Assembly (NCBI RefSeq): GCF_030464885.1
Contig: NZ_JALPRJ010000075.1
Location: 1-40,206 of the forward strand
Reading direction: 5' to 3'
DNA from: Caballeronia sp. SEWSISQ10-4 2
GTDB lineage: Bacteria > Pseudomonadota > Gammaproteobacteria > Burkholderiales > Burkholderiaceae
Length of the DNA: 40,206 nt
The notes under the pieces are model-generated. The model did no database searches, was not told the origin of the DNA, and worked only from the letters and a program-made list of their open reading frames with translations. Within the stretch, counting starts at the first letter, position 1. Each line of letters starts with the position of its first letter. Both the position numbers and the translations under genes were made by a program. This document shows, piece by piece, positions 33,325 to 40,206 of the stretch.

Positions 33325-34259
33325 TCAAAACGGCGCGCCAGCAAACACAGTATTTCATACATCAGCGTAGCGGCAACAAGTGCAGTGTTGCCACTCGGAT
33401 CATAAGGCGGTGACACTTCCACCACATCACCGCCGACCCAATTCAACCCATCAAGTCCGCGCAGCAGCGCCAGGGTTTCACGGGTCGTCAGCCCGCCTAT
33501 TTCAGGCGTGCCCGTACCGGGCGTAAAGACCGGATCGAGCCCGTCGACATCGAGTGAAAGATACGTCGGTCCATCACCCACGACCTTGCGTGCTTCATCG
33601 ATGATCGCACCCACGCCCCGTGCCTCGAACTCTTCGATAAACACCACCCGCATGCCGCTTTCCAGCGAATAGCGCCAGCCTTCATCGGAATTCTGCGCAC
33701 CGCGAATGCCAATCTGAATGGTCCGCTTCGGGTCGAGCAACCCCGCTTCCACCGCGCGGCGAAACGGCGCACCGTGCGTGAACTTCGATCCCTTGAAACT
33801 ATCCCAAGTGTCCGTGTGTGCATCGATATGCACCATGCCGATAGGTTGCTTCGGCGCCATCGCCTGGAAGATCGGATAGGTGATGGAATGATCACCGCCC
33901 GCGCTCAACGGGATCTTGCCAGCCGCGAAGACGGGCTCGAAGAAACGCCGGATGTCTTCATGCGAGCGTTCCAGATGATAGAGATCGGTGAACGGCACAT
34001 CGCCGATATCGCCGACGCGGCAGACATCGAACGGATTGAAACGCGTCACATGATGGATCGCGCGCGTCATGCACGACATGTTGCGGATCTCGCGCGGACC
34101 GAAACGCGCACCGGGTCGCGCTGTTACGCCGCCGTCGAACGGCACGCCGGCCAGAACGATATCGAGTTGATCGATACTCGTGCAGTACGGCACGCGCATG
34201 AAGGTGGGAATGCCGCTGAAACGGGGTAACGCCATCTGGCTTCGATCGGTGCCGGGCAT
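33321..34259 (-). CDS. Agmatinase/guanidinobutyrase-family ureohydrolase
   Basis: The 312-residue protein has the binuclear manganese motifs of the family: SAGGDHSITYP near 120, HIDAHTDTWD near 144, and SLDVDGLDPVFTPGTGTPE near 222. DIVLAGVPFDGGVTARPGARFGPREIR forms the N-terminal part. It should hydrolyse a guanidino compound to urea plus an amine. Agmatine, 4-guanidinobutyrate, 3-guanidinopropionate or guanidine itself cannot be told apart here. It is the last gene of an eight-gene operon, 10 bp after the XRE-cupin regulator. Its stop abuts an IS256 fragment, and downstream genes may be lost. I leave the symbol empty because speB would imply agmatine. Confidence 0.88.
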   Translation of the reverse strand: MPGTDRSQMALPRFSGIPTFMRVPYCTSIDQLDIVLAGVPFDGGVTARPGARFGPREIRNMSCMTRAIHHVTRFNPFDVCRVGDIGDVPFTDLYHLERSHEDIRRFFEPVFAAGKIPLSAGGDHSITYPIFQAMAPKQPIGMVHIDAHTDTWDSFKGSKFTHGAPFRRAVEAGLLDPKRTIQIGIRGAQNSDEGWRYSLESGMRVVFIEEFEARGVGAIIDEARKVVGDGPTYLSLDVDGLDPVFTPGTGTPEIGGLTTRETLALLRGLDGLNWVGGDVVEVSPPYDPSGNTALVAATLMYEILCLLARRFE

Positions 34260-34269
34260 GATGTTCTCG

Positions 34270-34911
34270 TCAGAAGGTGGGCGGTGTATTGGTCCACAGC
34301 ACGCGCGTCACCGCCTTGCCGGGGTTGCGATAGCTGTGCGGAACCGTGCTGGGGAAATAGAAGGTGTCGCCTGCATGCAGCAGATAACATTCATCGCCGA
34401 GCGTCAGTTCGAACTCGCCTTCAATCACATAACCGAGTTCTTCGCCTGCATGGCTGATCTGCTCGTCGCTGCTGGCAAGCGGTTCGATCACGTGGATATC
34501 GCTTTGCAGCAGTTGTCCCGCAGCAGGCACGATCACCCGTTCAAGCATGATCGAAAGACGCTTGCCGGCAGACGGGAACTCGGTGGTGGGACGCTCGTTT
34601 GCGCGCTGCACGGGCGAGGTATTGATGTCCGGTCCCGAGACGAGCGCGCCCACGTTGGTCGACAACGCCAGCGCGATCTTGTGCAGCGTGGCAAGCGAAG
34701 GCTGCGCGTGGCCGCCTTCGAGTTTGGACAACATGCTCTCCGAGCAACCGGCCTCCGCTGCGAGCGCTTTTAGCGTCAACTGCTTGACCATGCGCGCGTG
34801 TTTGAGGCGCACGCCGAGCGCCGCGGCCGGATCAGGTTGCGCTTCGAGCGACTTGGCGTGCGTTCGGCGCGGATTCGCCGGTTTGCGTGTTGCAGTTTTT
34901 TTTGTGACCAC
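34270..34911 (-). CDS. XRE-family regulator with C-terminal cupin domain
   Basis: I propose the GTG at 34911, seven bases after AAAGAG, giving 213 residues. Longer in-frame extensions run into the DUF1989 gene and are unlikely. The N-terminus is Lys/Arg-rich (residues 1-30). The helix-turn-helix is LKHARMVKQLTLKALAAEAGCSESMLSKLEGGHAQPS (about 35-75). The cupin barrel is at 125-213: HAGEELGYVIEGEFELTLGDECYLLHAGDTFYFPSTVPHSYRN. Regulators of this type (PuuR-like) sense amines or amino acids and control their catabolism. Here it lies inside the transporter-hydrolase operon and probably controls it. Confidence 0.85.
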   Translation of the reverse strand: MVTKKTATRKPANPRRTHAKSLEAQPDPAAALGVRLKHARMVKQLTLKALAAEAGCSESMLSKLEGGHAQPSLATLHKIALALSTNVGALVSGPDINTSPVQRANERPTTEFPSAGKRLSIMLERVIVPAAGQLLQSDIHVIEPLASSDEQISHAGEELGYVIEGEFELTLGDECYLLHAGDTFYFPSTVPHSYRNPGKAVTRVLWTNTPPTF

Positions 34912-34937
34912 CGGAAGGCTCTTTAAAAGTAGGGGAT

Positions 34938-35630
34938 CTACGCGAGCACCGTGAATTCGACTTCCAGCGGATTGAGCGCGTTGATCGGAATAATATCCTG
35001 CGGGCAAGCGGACATCACCACGACGCAATCCATCAGCGCCTTGATATCCACGTAATCTCCGGCCTTTGACACCGGCGCGAGCCATTCGATGGAATAGTCC
35101 GGCTTGATCGGAATGTTCATCCACAGGTTGAACGGTTGCGGCACTTCGCGGGCGCGCAAGCCGATTGCTTTCAGCGCGAGCCGCATGTTGTCGGCGCAGT
35201 TGTCGTGATAGCCGGCCACGCCCAGGTTCTTGTAGCGATACAGATCGCATGCAGCCATCAGTGTGTCGTGCACACCCGGCGATGTGTCCGTGACCAGTTC
35301 GGCAATCGGCCGGCGATGATTGGTCATCAGCGGATCGCCAGCCTGTGGAATCACTTTATCCAGCGATGCGCGTGCATGTTCGAACGACAGGAATTCGTCG
35401 AGGTGATCGGCGTTGAAGATCCACGTATCGCAGACCTGAGTGCCATGCGTATTCGTGATGCGGATTGTCTGGCCCGACTTCACGCGCACCGCGCGGCCAT
35501 TGCGCGCCGGGACCGTGTACGTCTTGCCGATCTCGGGCGTGCCATCGGCGGAAATGGGTTCGCGCAGCGTGGCGTTTTCGCCGAGTGCATGGCTGTTGTC
35601 GTGATGATGTTCAACGTGCGGCGTGCTCAT
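34938..35630 (-). CDS. DUF1989 / urea-carboxylase-associated family protein
   Basis: The ATG at 35630 follows AAGGAG and gives 230 residues. The start is His-rich (HVEHHHDNSH), then GKTYTVPARNGRAVRVKSGQTIRITNTHG. Family markers are CDTWIFNADHLDEFLSFEHAR, GVHDTLMAACD, GYHDNCADNM (HxxC) and VMSACPQDIIPINA, whose Cys, His and Asp may bind metal. Related pairs beside guanidine (urea-type) carboxylase act as carboxyguanidine deiminases, and others are listed as aminomethyltransferase-like. Only one copy is here and no carboxylase is visible, so the substrate is open. It lies 25 bp after the M20 gene. Confidence 0.82.
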   Translation of the reverse strand: MSTPHVEHHHDNSHALGENATLREPISADGTPEIGKTYTVPARNGRAVRVKSGQTIRITNTHGTQVCDTWIFNADHLDEFLSFEHARASLDKVIPQAGDPLMTNHRRPIAELVTDTSPGVHDTLMAACDLYRYKNLGVAGYHDNCADNMRLALKAIGLRAREVPQPFNLWMNIPIKPDYSIEWLAPVSKAGDYVDIKALMDCVVVMSACPQDIIPINALNPLEVEFTVLA

Positions 35631-35655
35631 GGTGACTCCTTCAGTCGTATCGGTT

Positions 35656-36906
35656 TCAAGGTGCTTCGTTGCAGAGATGAACCAGGCAGTGTGCGAGTGC
35701 GCGTGCGCCCAGTACGAGGTGATCGTCGTCGGTGGCTTCAAGCGGGTTGTGGCTGATGCCGCCGCGACTCGGAACAAACAGCATCGCGCTCGGGCAATGT
35801 TTCGCAAGATACATGGCGTCGTGGAATGCTCCCGACGTGATGCTCAGCGATAGCACATCGAGCGCGTGGCATGCGTCGGCTACGCGTTGAATCACTGCGG
35901 GTGCGAAGTCGACGGGTGGATGGATGAACAGCGCTTCCGATGTCACGCCGTTTCGCACCGTGCAGTCCAGAAGTTTGCGATCGAACGCGTCGAGCACGGC
36001 TGGATCCGGGTGACGGAAGTCGATGCTGAACGTGACCTCCGATGCAATCGTGTTGATCGAGTTCGGCAATACGGTCCAGCGCCCGAAGGTGATGCGGGTG
36101 TCGTCGCCGCCTAGCTGATGCGCGAAGGCCGAGATCTCGGCGCGTATGCACACAGCGAGCGTCATGGCGTCGTCACGCGCATGCATAGGCGTGGTGCCTG
36201 CGTGCGCCGCGACGCCCTTGCAACGCACCGCGTACCAGCGCACGCCTTGAATGCCCTTGACCACACCGAGGGGAATATTGGCGAGTTCGAGCAATGGGCC
36301 TTGCTCAATATGCAACTCGATGAACGCATGCGCCGCCTTTTCTACGGCACGCGTTTCGAGCGAGGGGAACGCTTCACGGTGAGTAGCAAGTGCGGCGGCC
36401 AGCGTGATGCCATCGCCGTCTTTGGCCTGGCAATAATGCTCGAGCAAATCGGAATCGACGAACGCGCTCGATCCCATCGCGCCCGGTTGGAAGCGCGTGC
36501 CTTCTTCGTTGGTCCACGCCGCTACTTCGAGCGGGCGGCGCGTCTGGATGCCGGCATCGTTCAGTGCGGCGAGGCATTCGAAGCCCGCGAGCACGCCGTA
36601 GCTGCCATCGAGCTTGCCGCCGGTCGGCTGCGTATCGACATGGCTGCCGGTCATTACCGGCGGAAGATCTTCGAGACCCGCGCGACGGAAAAACAGGTTC
36701 GCGCAGGCGTCCGTGCGTACTGTGCAACCGAGCGCTATGGCGCGTTCGATCAAATGACGCCGCGCGTTTATGTCCGTGGGAGACAGTGCAGGGCGATCCA
36801 CGCCCCCGTCTTCGCGCGCACCGAAACGAGCGAGCGTTTCGATCGAATCGAGCAGACGCGATGCATCGACACAAGCGCTCGCCTTGAGTGCGTCGTCCTG
36901 CATCAT
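35656..36906 (-). CDS. M20-family amidohydrolase (N-carbamoyl-amino-acid hydrolase / allantoate amidohydrolase type)
   Basis: The 416-residue protein has the complete two-metal site of this subfamily: TGSHVDTQPTGGKLDGSYG (first His and bridging Asp, near 85-105), WTNEEGTRFQPGAMGSSAF (general base Glu, near 130), ELHIEQGPLLE (His), and GISHNPLEATD near 388 (last His). HAGTTPMHARDDA marks the dimerisation domain. It cleaves carbamoyl or ureido groups from amino acids, allantoate or beta-ureido acids, giving ammonia and CO2 or urea. It overlaps the ATPase gene by four bases (ATGA). With a ureohydrolase in the operon, a ureido intermediate is plausible. Confidence 0.88.
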   Translation of the reverse strand: MMQDDALKASACVDASRLLDSIETLARFGAREDGGVDRPALSPTDINARRHLIERAIALGCTVRTDACANLFFRRAGLEDLPPVMTGSHVDTQPTGGKLDGSYGVLAGFECLAALNDAGIQTRRPLEVAAWTNEEGTRFQPGAMGSSAFVDSDLLEHYCQAKDGDGITLAAALATHREAFPSLETRAVEKAAHAFIELHIEQGPLLELANIPLGVVKGIQGVRWYAVRCKGVAAHAGTTPMHARDDAMTLAVCIRAEISAFAHQLGGDDTRITFGRWTVLPNSINTIASEVTFSIDFRHPDPAVLDAFDRKLLDCTVRNGVTSEALFIHPPVDFAPAVIQRVADACHALDVLSLSITSGAFHDAMYLAKHCPSAMLFVPSRGGISHNPLEATDDDHLVLGARALAHCLVHLCNEAP

Positions 36907-37706
36907 GCGACTCCGGTGACAGAGGTCAGACTGCGATCGAACCAGGGCTTCAGGAACTGCTGCAAACGCGGCGTGCGTGTGTTGCCGAAAATCTGTTCAG
37001 GCGGCCCGGCTTCCACAATCTGCCCGGCTTCCATGAACACCACGTGGTCCGAGATCTTCGCGGCGAAGCTCATCTCGTGCGTGACCATGACCATGGTCAT
37101 GCCGTCTTGCGCAAGCGAGCGGATCACGCTCAATACTTCTTCCACGAGTTCAGGATCAAGCGCGGAAGTCGGCTCGTCCAGCAACATCACTTCCGGTTCG
37201 ATCGCCAATGCGCGCGCAATGCCCACGCGTTGTTGCTGACCGCCGCTGAGAGACGCGGGGTAAGCATCCGCTTTCTCGGCAAGGCCGACGCGCGTAAGCG
37301 CAGCCAGCGCCTGTCCATGCGCATCGGCTTTGTTCGTTTTCTTCGACAACACCAGCGGCGCAGCCACGTTCCCCAGCACGGTCATGTGCGGCCACAGATT
37401 GAATTGCTGGAACACCATGGACACAGGCCGACGAACTTCCGCGATGCTCTTTTCACTGTCGCGATCGCGCTCCGAGCGGCCAGCGGAGCGGTAGCCGAGC
37501 AACTGGCCTTTGATCCACACTTCGCCTTCGTCGTAGGCTTCGAGGAAATTCATGCAGCGCAGCGCGGTTGTCTTGCCGGAACCCGAAGGCCCGATCAGCG
37601 AGACTATTTCACCGCGTGTCACCGCGAGGTCGATGCCCTTGAGCACGCGATTAGCGCCATACGATTTACCCACGGCGCGCAGTTCGAGAATGGGCAATGA
37701 ACTCAT
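36903..37706 (-). CDS. Polar amino acid ABC transporter ATP-binding protein
   Basis: The ATG at 37706 overlaps the permease stop by four bases and begins LPILELRAVGKSYG. The 267-residue protein has Walker A GPSGSGKTT, Q-loop VFQQFNLWPHMTVLGN, signature LSGGQQQRVGIARALA, Walker B VMLLDEPTSALDPE and the switch His in VTHEMSFA. The sequence is of the GlnQ/HisP amino-acid type. A 15-residue insert after the first strand pair (YRSAGRSERDRDSEK region) is seen in histidine/octopine-type ATPases. Confidence 0.93.
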   Translation of the reverse strand: MSSLPILELRAVGKSYGANRVLKGIDLAVTRGEIVSLIGPSGSGKTTALRCMNFLEAYDEGEVWIKGQLLGYRSAGRSERDRDSEKSIAEVRRPVSMVFQQFNLWPHMTVLGNVAAPLVLSKKTNKADAHGQALAALTRVGLAEKADAYPASLSGGQQQRVGIARALAIEPEVMLLDEPTSALDPELVEEVLSVIRSLAQDGMTMVMVTHEMSFAAKISDHVVFMEAGQIVEAGPPEQIFGNTRTPRLQQFLKPWFDRSLTSVTGVA

Positions 37707-38356
37707 GAAGTTTTCCGCGAAGGAGCACTCATCGCCTGCGCGCACCGGGCGGCGATGGCGATGCATTGCGTGAGAAGCCAGTAGCACACGATCAACATCG
37801 CGTACGGCGCGATGTACGTATAAGTCGAGGCGACGATGTCGCTTGCTGTCATCGTCAATTCGGGCACGGTAATGATCGACGCCACTGCACTTTCCTTGAT
37901 GACAAGAATGGTCTGGTTCGCGAGCAACGGAATGGCAAACGCGATCGCCTGGGGCATTTCGATGCTGCGGAAAGCGGACCACCGGCTGATGCCAAACGCG
38001 CGCGCCGCTTCCATGTGGCCGCGCGGAATGCTGGCCCAGCCGGCGCGAAAAATCTCCGCGAAGTAGGCCGCGGAATAGAACGCCAACGACACAATAGTCG
38101 CCTGCACGGCGGTCATAGTGATGCCGATCACGGGCAAGCCAAAATAGACAATCACCAGTTGCGACAGATACGGGGTACCGCGCACGAGCCACACATAGAC
38201 GCGATACGGTCCAGCAAGCCAGCGCGGAAATTGCAGCCGCAGCGCGTTCAACGCGAAGCCACCCAGCGCGCCGATAAAGGCCGCGAGCAAGCTGACCTCG
38301 AGCGTAATGAGGATGGCTTCGGCGAAGCGCGGTATGAGCGAGAGAAAACTGTTCAT
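37703..38356 (-). CDS. Polar amino acid ABC transporter permease (second)
   Basis: The ATG at 38356 lies 7 bp after the first permease stop and gives 217 residues; the in-frame ATG at 38407 would overlap that gene by 44 bp. The sequence starts SLIPRFAEAILITLEVSLLAAFIGALGG and has VWLVRGTPYLSQLVIVYFGLP. The EAA-type coupling loop reads PRGHMEAARAFGISRWSAFRSIEMPQA. It is a HisM/GlnP-like permease with four or five membrane segments and probably pairs with the 38364-39026 product. Confidence 0.92.
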   Translation of the reverse strand: MNSFLSLIPRFAEAILITLEVSLLAAFIGALGGFALNALRLQFPRWLAGPYRVYVWLVRGTPYLSQLVIVYFGLPVIGITMTAVQATIVSLAFYSAAYFAEIFRAGWASIPRGHMEAARAFGISRWSAFRSIEMPQAIAFAIPLLANQTILVIKESAVASIITVPELTMTASDIVASTYTYIAPYAMLIVCYWLLTQCIAIAARCAQAMSAPSRKTS

Positions 38357-38363
38357 GGATATT

Positions 38364-39026
38364 TCAGGCTCGCCGCGCCACGCGCCGTTCGATACCCCGG
38401 CCGGCAAGCGACAGCAGCGAAGTGATCGCGAGATAGAAGCAGGCAGCGAGCGTGTAGACCTCGAGCGGCCGGTAACTGACTGAAGACAATTGCTGGCCGA
38501 CGCGCATCAGGTCGGTGACGGCAATCACCGACACTACTGCAGACGCCTTCACGATATCGATCATCTCCGACACCAGTGCCGGCAGTGTCAACGCAACCAC
38601 TTGGGGAATCTCGACATGCCACAACGTCTGGCGACGCGTGAGATTGAAGGTCTGCGCAGCTTCGATCTGCCCGCGCGGAATCGCGATAAAACCGGTGCCG
38701 AGAATTTGCGACTGATACGCCGCCGTATTCATCGATAAACCCACGGCCGCCGCGACTACACCAGGGATGGCCCACCCGAGCCCCGACGGCACGTAATAAA
38801 ACACCAGCAATTGCGCGAGCACTGGCGTGCCGCGAAAGAGGCTCACATAGACCCGCGCAGCCGTGGCCAGCGTGCGGCTCTTGCTCGCTGACATCATGTA
38901 GATGAAGATGCTCGCGAAGAAACCGCACGCTACCGCGATCGCTGAAAGCCACAGTGTCGTGATGGCGCCGTCCAGCAGTTGCGGCAGATAACCGAGACAG
39001 CGCGCGAGGAGATCGGGTGGATTCAT
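38364..39026 (-). CDS. Polar amino acid ABC transporter permease (first)
   Basis: The 220-residue protein starts LARCLGYLPQLLDGAITTLWLSAIAV. It contains VYVSLFRGTPVLAQLLVFYYVPSGLG and the coupling loop PRGQIEAAQTFNLTRRQTLWHVEIPQV. It is HisQ/HisM-like with about five membrane segments. It lies 15 bp downstream of the binding-protein gene. The two permeases form a heterodimer in the inner membrane. Confidence 0.92.
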   Translation of the reverse strand: MNPPDLLARCLGYLPQLLDGAITTLWLSAIAVACGFFASIFIYMMSASKSRTLATAARVYVSLFRGTPVLAQLLVFYYVPSGLGWAIPGVVAAAVGLSMNTAAYQSQILGTGFIAIPRGQIEAAQTFNLTRRQTLWHVEIPQVVALTLPALVSEMIDIVKASAVVSVIAVTDLMRVGQQLSSVSYRPLEVYTLAACFYLAITSLLSLAGRGIERRVARRA

Positions 39027-39041
39027 GTCGATGGATGCTGC

Positions 39042-39899
39042 TTACATCGACGGTTCGGGCATGGTGTCGGCGGGAACGTCCATGGTCGTGCCGAACCACT
39101 TCATCTGCAGCGCCTTCATGGTGCCGTCATGATTTGCACGCGCGATGCCGTCGCTGAAGAGCTTGAGCAGCGCCGCACTGTCCGTGTCCTTACGTGCGAC
39201 CCACGCGAAATAGCTCTTCGGTCCAATGCTTTGCGGCAGCAGGGTGAACACGCCTGGACGTGACTTCAGCAGGGGTCCGAGATTCGAGACCGACTGCGCG
39301 ACCGCATCGAGCCGGCCCACCGCGAGATCCGCATAAGCTTCGTCGAAGGCAACGTATTGCTTGATCTGCTTGATACCCGAACCGCCGGCGGCCTTCAGAT
39401 TCTTGTCGAGCGTCATCAACGCCTGCAATTGTGCCGAGCCCGTTTGCGATCCGACGATCTTGCCGTTGAGGTCGTTCGGCGACTTAATGGAAGCTTCGTT
39501 CGAACGCACCAGCACGCCTGCGGTTGCATCTGCAATGGGCAACGTGAACGCGAAGTGGCTCGCGCGATCCTTATTGACGGTGACGGCAGTGATGACCATG
39601 TCGAAGCGTTTTGCGTCGAGGCCCGGCAGCAAGCCCTGGAACGGCAGGTCGAGTTGCTTGAGCTTGACGTCGGGCAAGGACTTCAATACGTATTGCAGAA
39701 GGTCCGCGTCATAACCCACGATCTTGCCGTTCTCGATAGACTCGAACGGGGCATAACGCGCTTCCGTTCCCACCGTGATTTCCTTGTTCGCCTTCACGCG
39801 GGCTAGCAGGTCGCCGCTTTGCGCGTGACCCGGGATCGACGCGCATAGCGCAAGCGCGCCGGTCATCGACAAGACAAACGTACGGAGTGACTTATGCAT
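39042..39899 (-). CDS. Family 3 periplasmic solute-binding protein
   Basis: The 285-residue precursor has a signal peptide with cleavage after Ala26 (IPGHA-QSG). The mature part is of the amino-acid-binding type: EITVGTEARYAPFESIENGKIVGYDADLLQYVLKSL, the loop KQLDLPFQGLLPGLDAKRFDMVITAVTVNKDR, and ADATAGVLVRS with GKIVGSQTGSAQ. Family 3 proteins bind amino acids, opines or guanidino acids. It is first in the operon, and a 19-bp palindrome lies 44-62 bp upstream. Confidence 0.92.
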   Translation of the reverse strand: MHKSLRTFVLSMTGALALCASIPGHAQSGDLLARVKANKEITVGTEARYAPFESIENGKIVGYDADLLQYVLKSLPDVKLKQLDLPFQGLLPGLDAKRFDMVITAVTVNKDRASHFAFTLPIADATAGVLVRSNEASIKSPNDLNGKIVGSQTGSAQLQALMTLDKNLKAAGGSGIKQIKQYVAFDEAYADLAVGRLDAVAQSVSNLGPLLKSRPGVFTLLPQSIGPKSYFAWVARKDTDSAALLKLFSDGIARANHDGTMKALQMKWFGTTMDVPADTMPEPSM

Positions 39900-39942
39900 G
39901 ATGCTCCCGTGCGGCCACGCCGCAAAGATGGGTTAGTGAGTG

Positions 39943-39961
39943 TATTCAAGTAACTTGAATA
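39943..39961. promoter_or_regulatory. Perfect operator-like palindrome upstream of the transporter-hydrolase operon
   Basis: TATTCAAGT and ACTTGAATA are exact reverse complements around a single A, giving a 19-bp dyad. It lies 44 bp upstream of the binding-protein start in an AT-rich stretch (39930-39980) that is the likely promoter. The operon's own XRE-cupin regulator is the natural candidate to bind it. Confidence 0.68.
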
Positions 39962-40097
39962 AAATTCACTATGCATGAAGTGTGCCACATAAAAAGGCTT
40001 GTGCGGGCGTTAATTGACGCCACTTGCGTGCACCGTCGTGGGATTTGAAAGAGGTCAGGCACCGATAAAGTGCCGTCATGCACAAGGTAACGACAGG

Positions 40098-40206
40098 GCG
40101 GTCGTTGGGGCGGGCGGGGGTGGTGATGCTGGGTTGGTGCTTTCGGCCGTGGTGGTCTGCGTGAGTTAGCTGATTTTTTTATCACTATTAGCCACTGTGC
40201 GTGGCG
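40098..40206 (+). repeat. Dispersed extragenic repeat, copy 3 (runs to the window edge)
   Basis: A GT-rich arm with TGCTGGGTTGGTGCT (also in copy 2) leads to the core at 40178-40206, which begins TTTATCACTATTAG and ends CCACTGTGCGTGGCG. The core matches copy 1 at 28 of 29 positions. The GGTCGTTATATGTT segment of the other copies is replaced here by a different sequence (GTGGTCTGCGTGAG). The window ends at the core, so what follows is unknown. Confidence 0.72.

Noticed and set aside
36118..37239. Plus-strand open frame of 373 codons
   Set aside because: It is antisense to the M20 hydrolase and ATPase genes and shows the Arg-rich composition of a shadow frame.

Overview
This is a GC-rich chromosomal or megaplasmid segment that looks like a betaproteobacterium of the Burkholderiaceae (Paraburkholderia/Caballeronia-like). 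The basis is the codon use, a DUF4148 small secreted protein, the malonate decarboxylase order mdcA-B-C-D-E-G-H, and many solitary LysR, LacI, GntR and DeoR regulators beside small catabolic operons. No tRNA, rRNA, CRISPR array or phage module was seen. The taxonomic call is inference.

Layout. Bases 1-52 are the 3' end of an IS256-family element, followed by an inverted copy of a dispersed extragenic repeat. Then come a DeoR-like repressor (208-927), a GDSL-esterase lipoprotein, a second lipoprotein, and a small TfoX-N-like protein. A LysR regulator (4350-5264) faces a + strand run of a DUF4148 protein, a Tat-exported serine hydrolase, an NmrA-like oxidoreductase and an aldo/keto reductase, with a perfect 9-bp dyad between them. 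An IS4-family element (9217-10733) with perfect inverted repeats and one in-frame amber codon in its transposase sits downstream. After a CTP-synthase-like amidotransferase and a strong bidirectional terminator lies a sugar uptake operon on the minus strand (binding protein, two permeases, Gfo/Idh/MocA dehydrogenase, ThuA). A divergent LacI repressor and twin LacI-type operators control it, and it has no ATPase gene.

18.2-24.0 kb holds mug (DNA glycosylase) and several decayed genes: a LysR remnant, a frameshifted polysaccharide-lyase/FN3/LamG gene, and a nitroreductase remnant. An intact aldo/keto reductase and a SnoaL-like protein follow. 24.1-30.9 kb is a complete malonate decarboxylase operon led by a GntR regulator. 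A divergent MFS transporter is the likely carboxylate importer.

After a second repeat copy and a truncated, oppositely oriented IS256 element comes an eight-gene minus-strand operon (39.9 to 33.3 kb). It encodes a polar amino-acid-type ABC transporter, an M20 ureido/N-carbamoyl hydrolase, a DUF1989 protein, an XRE-cupin regulator and an agmatinase-family ureohydrolase. The set suggests uptake and nitrogen-releasing breakdown of a guanidino or ureido compound. A third repeat copy closes the window.

The most interesting signals are three. First, a three-copy repeat has a near-invariant 27-29 bp core and carries an IS256 3' end in the same relative orientation at two of three copies. Second, these IS256 ends are inverted around a 32.5-kb accessory segment. 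Third, the ureohydrolase/M20/DUF1989 operon has an unassigned substrate.
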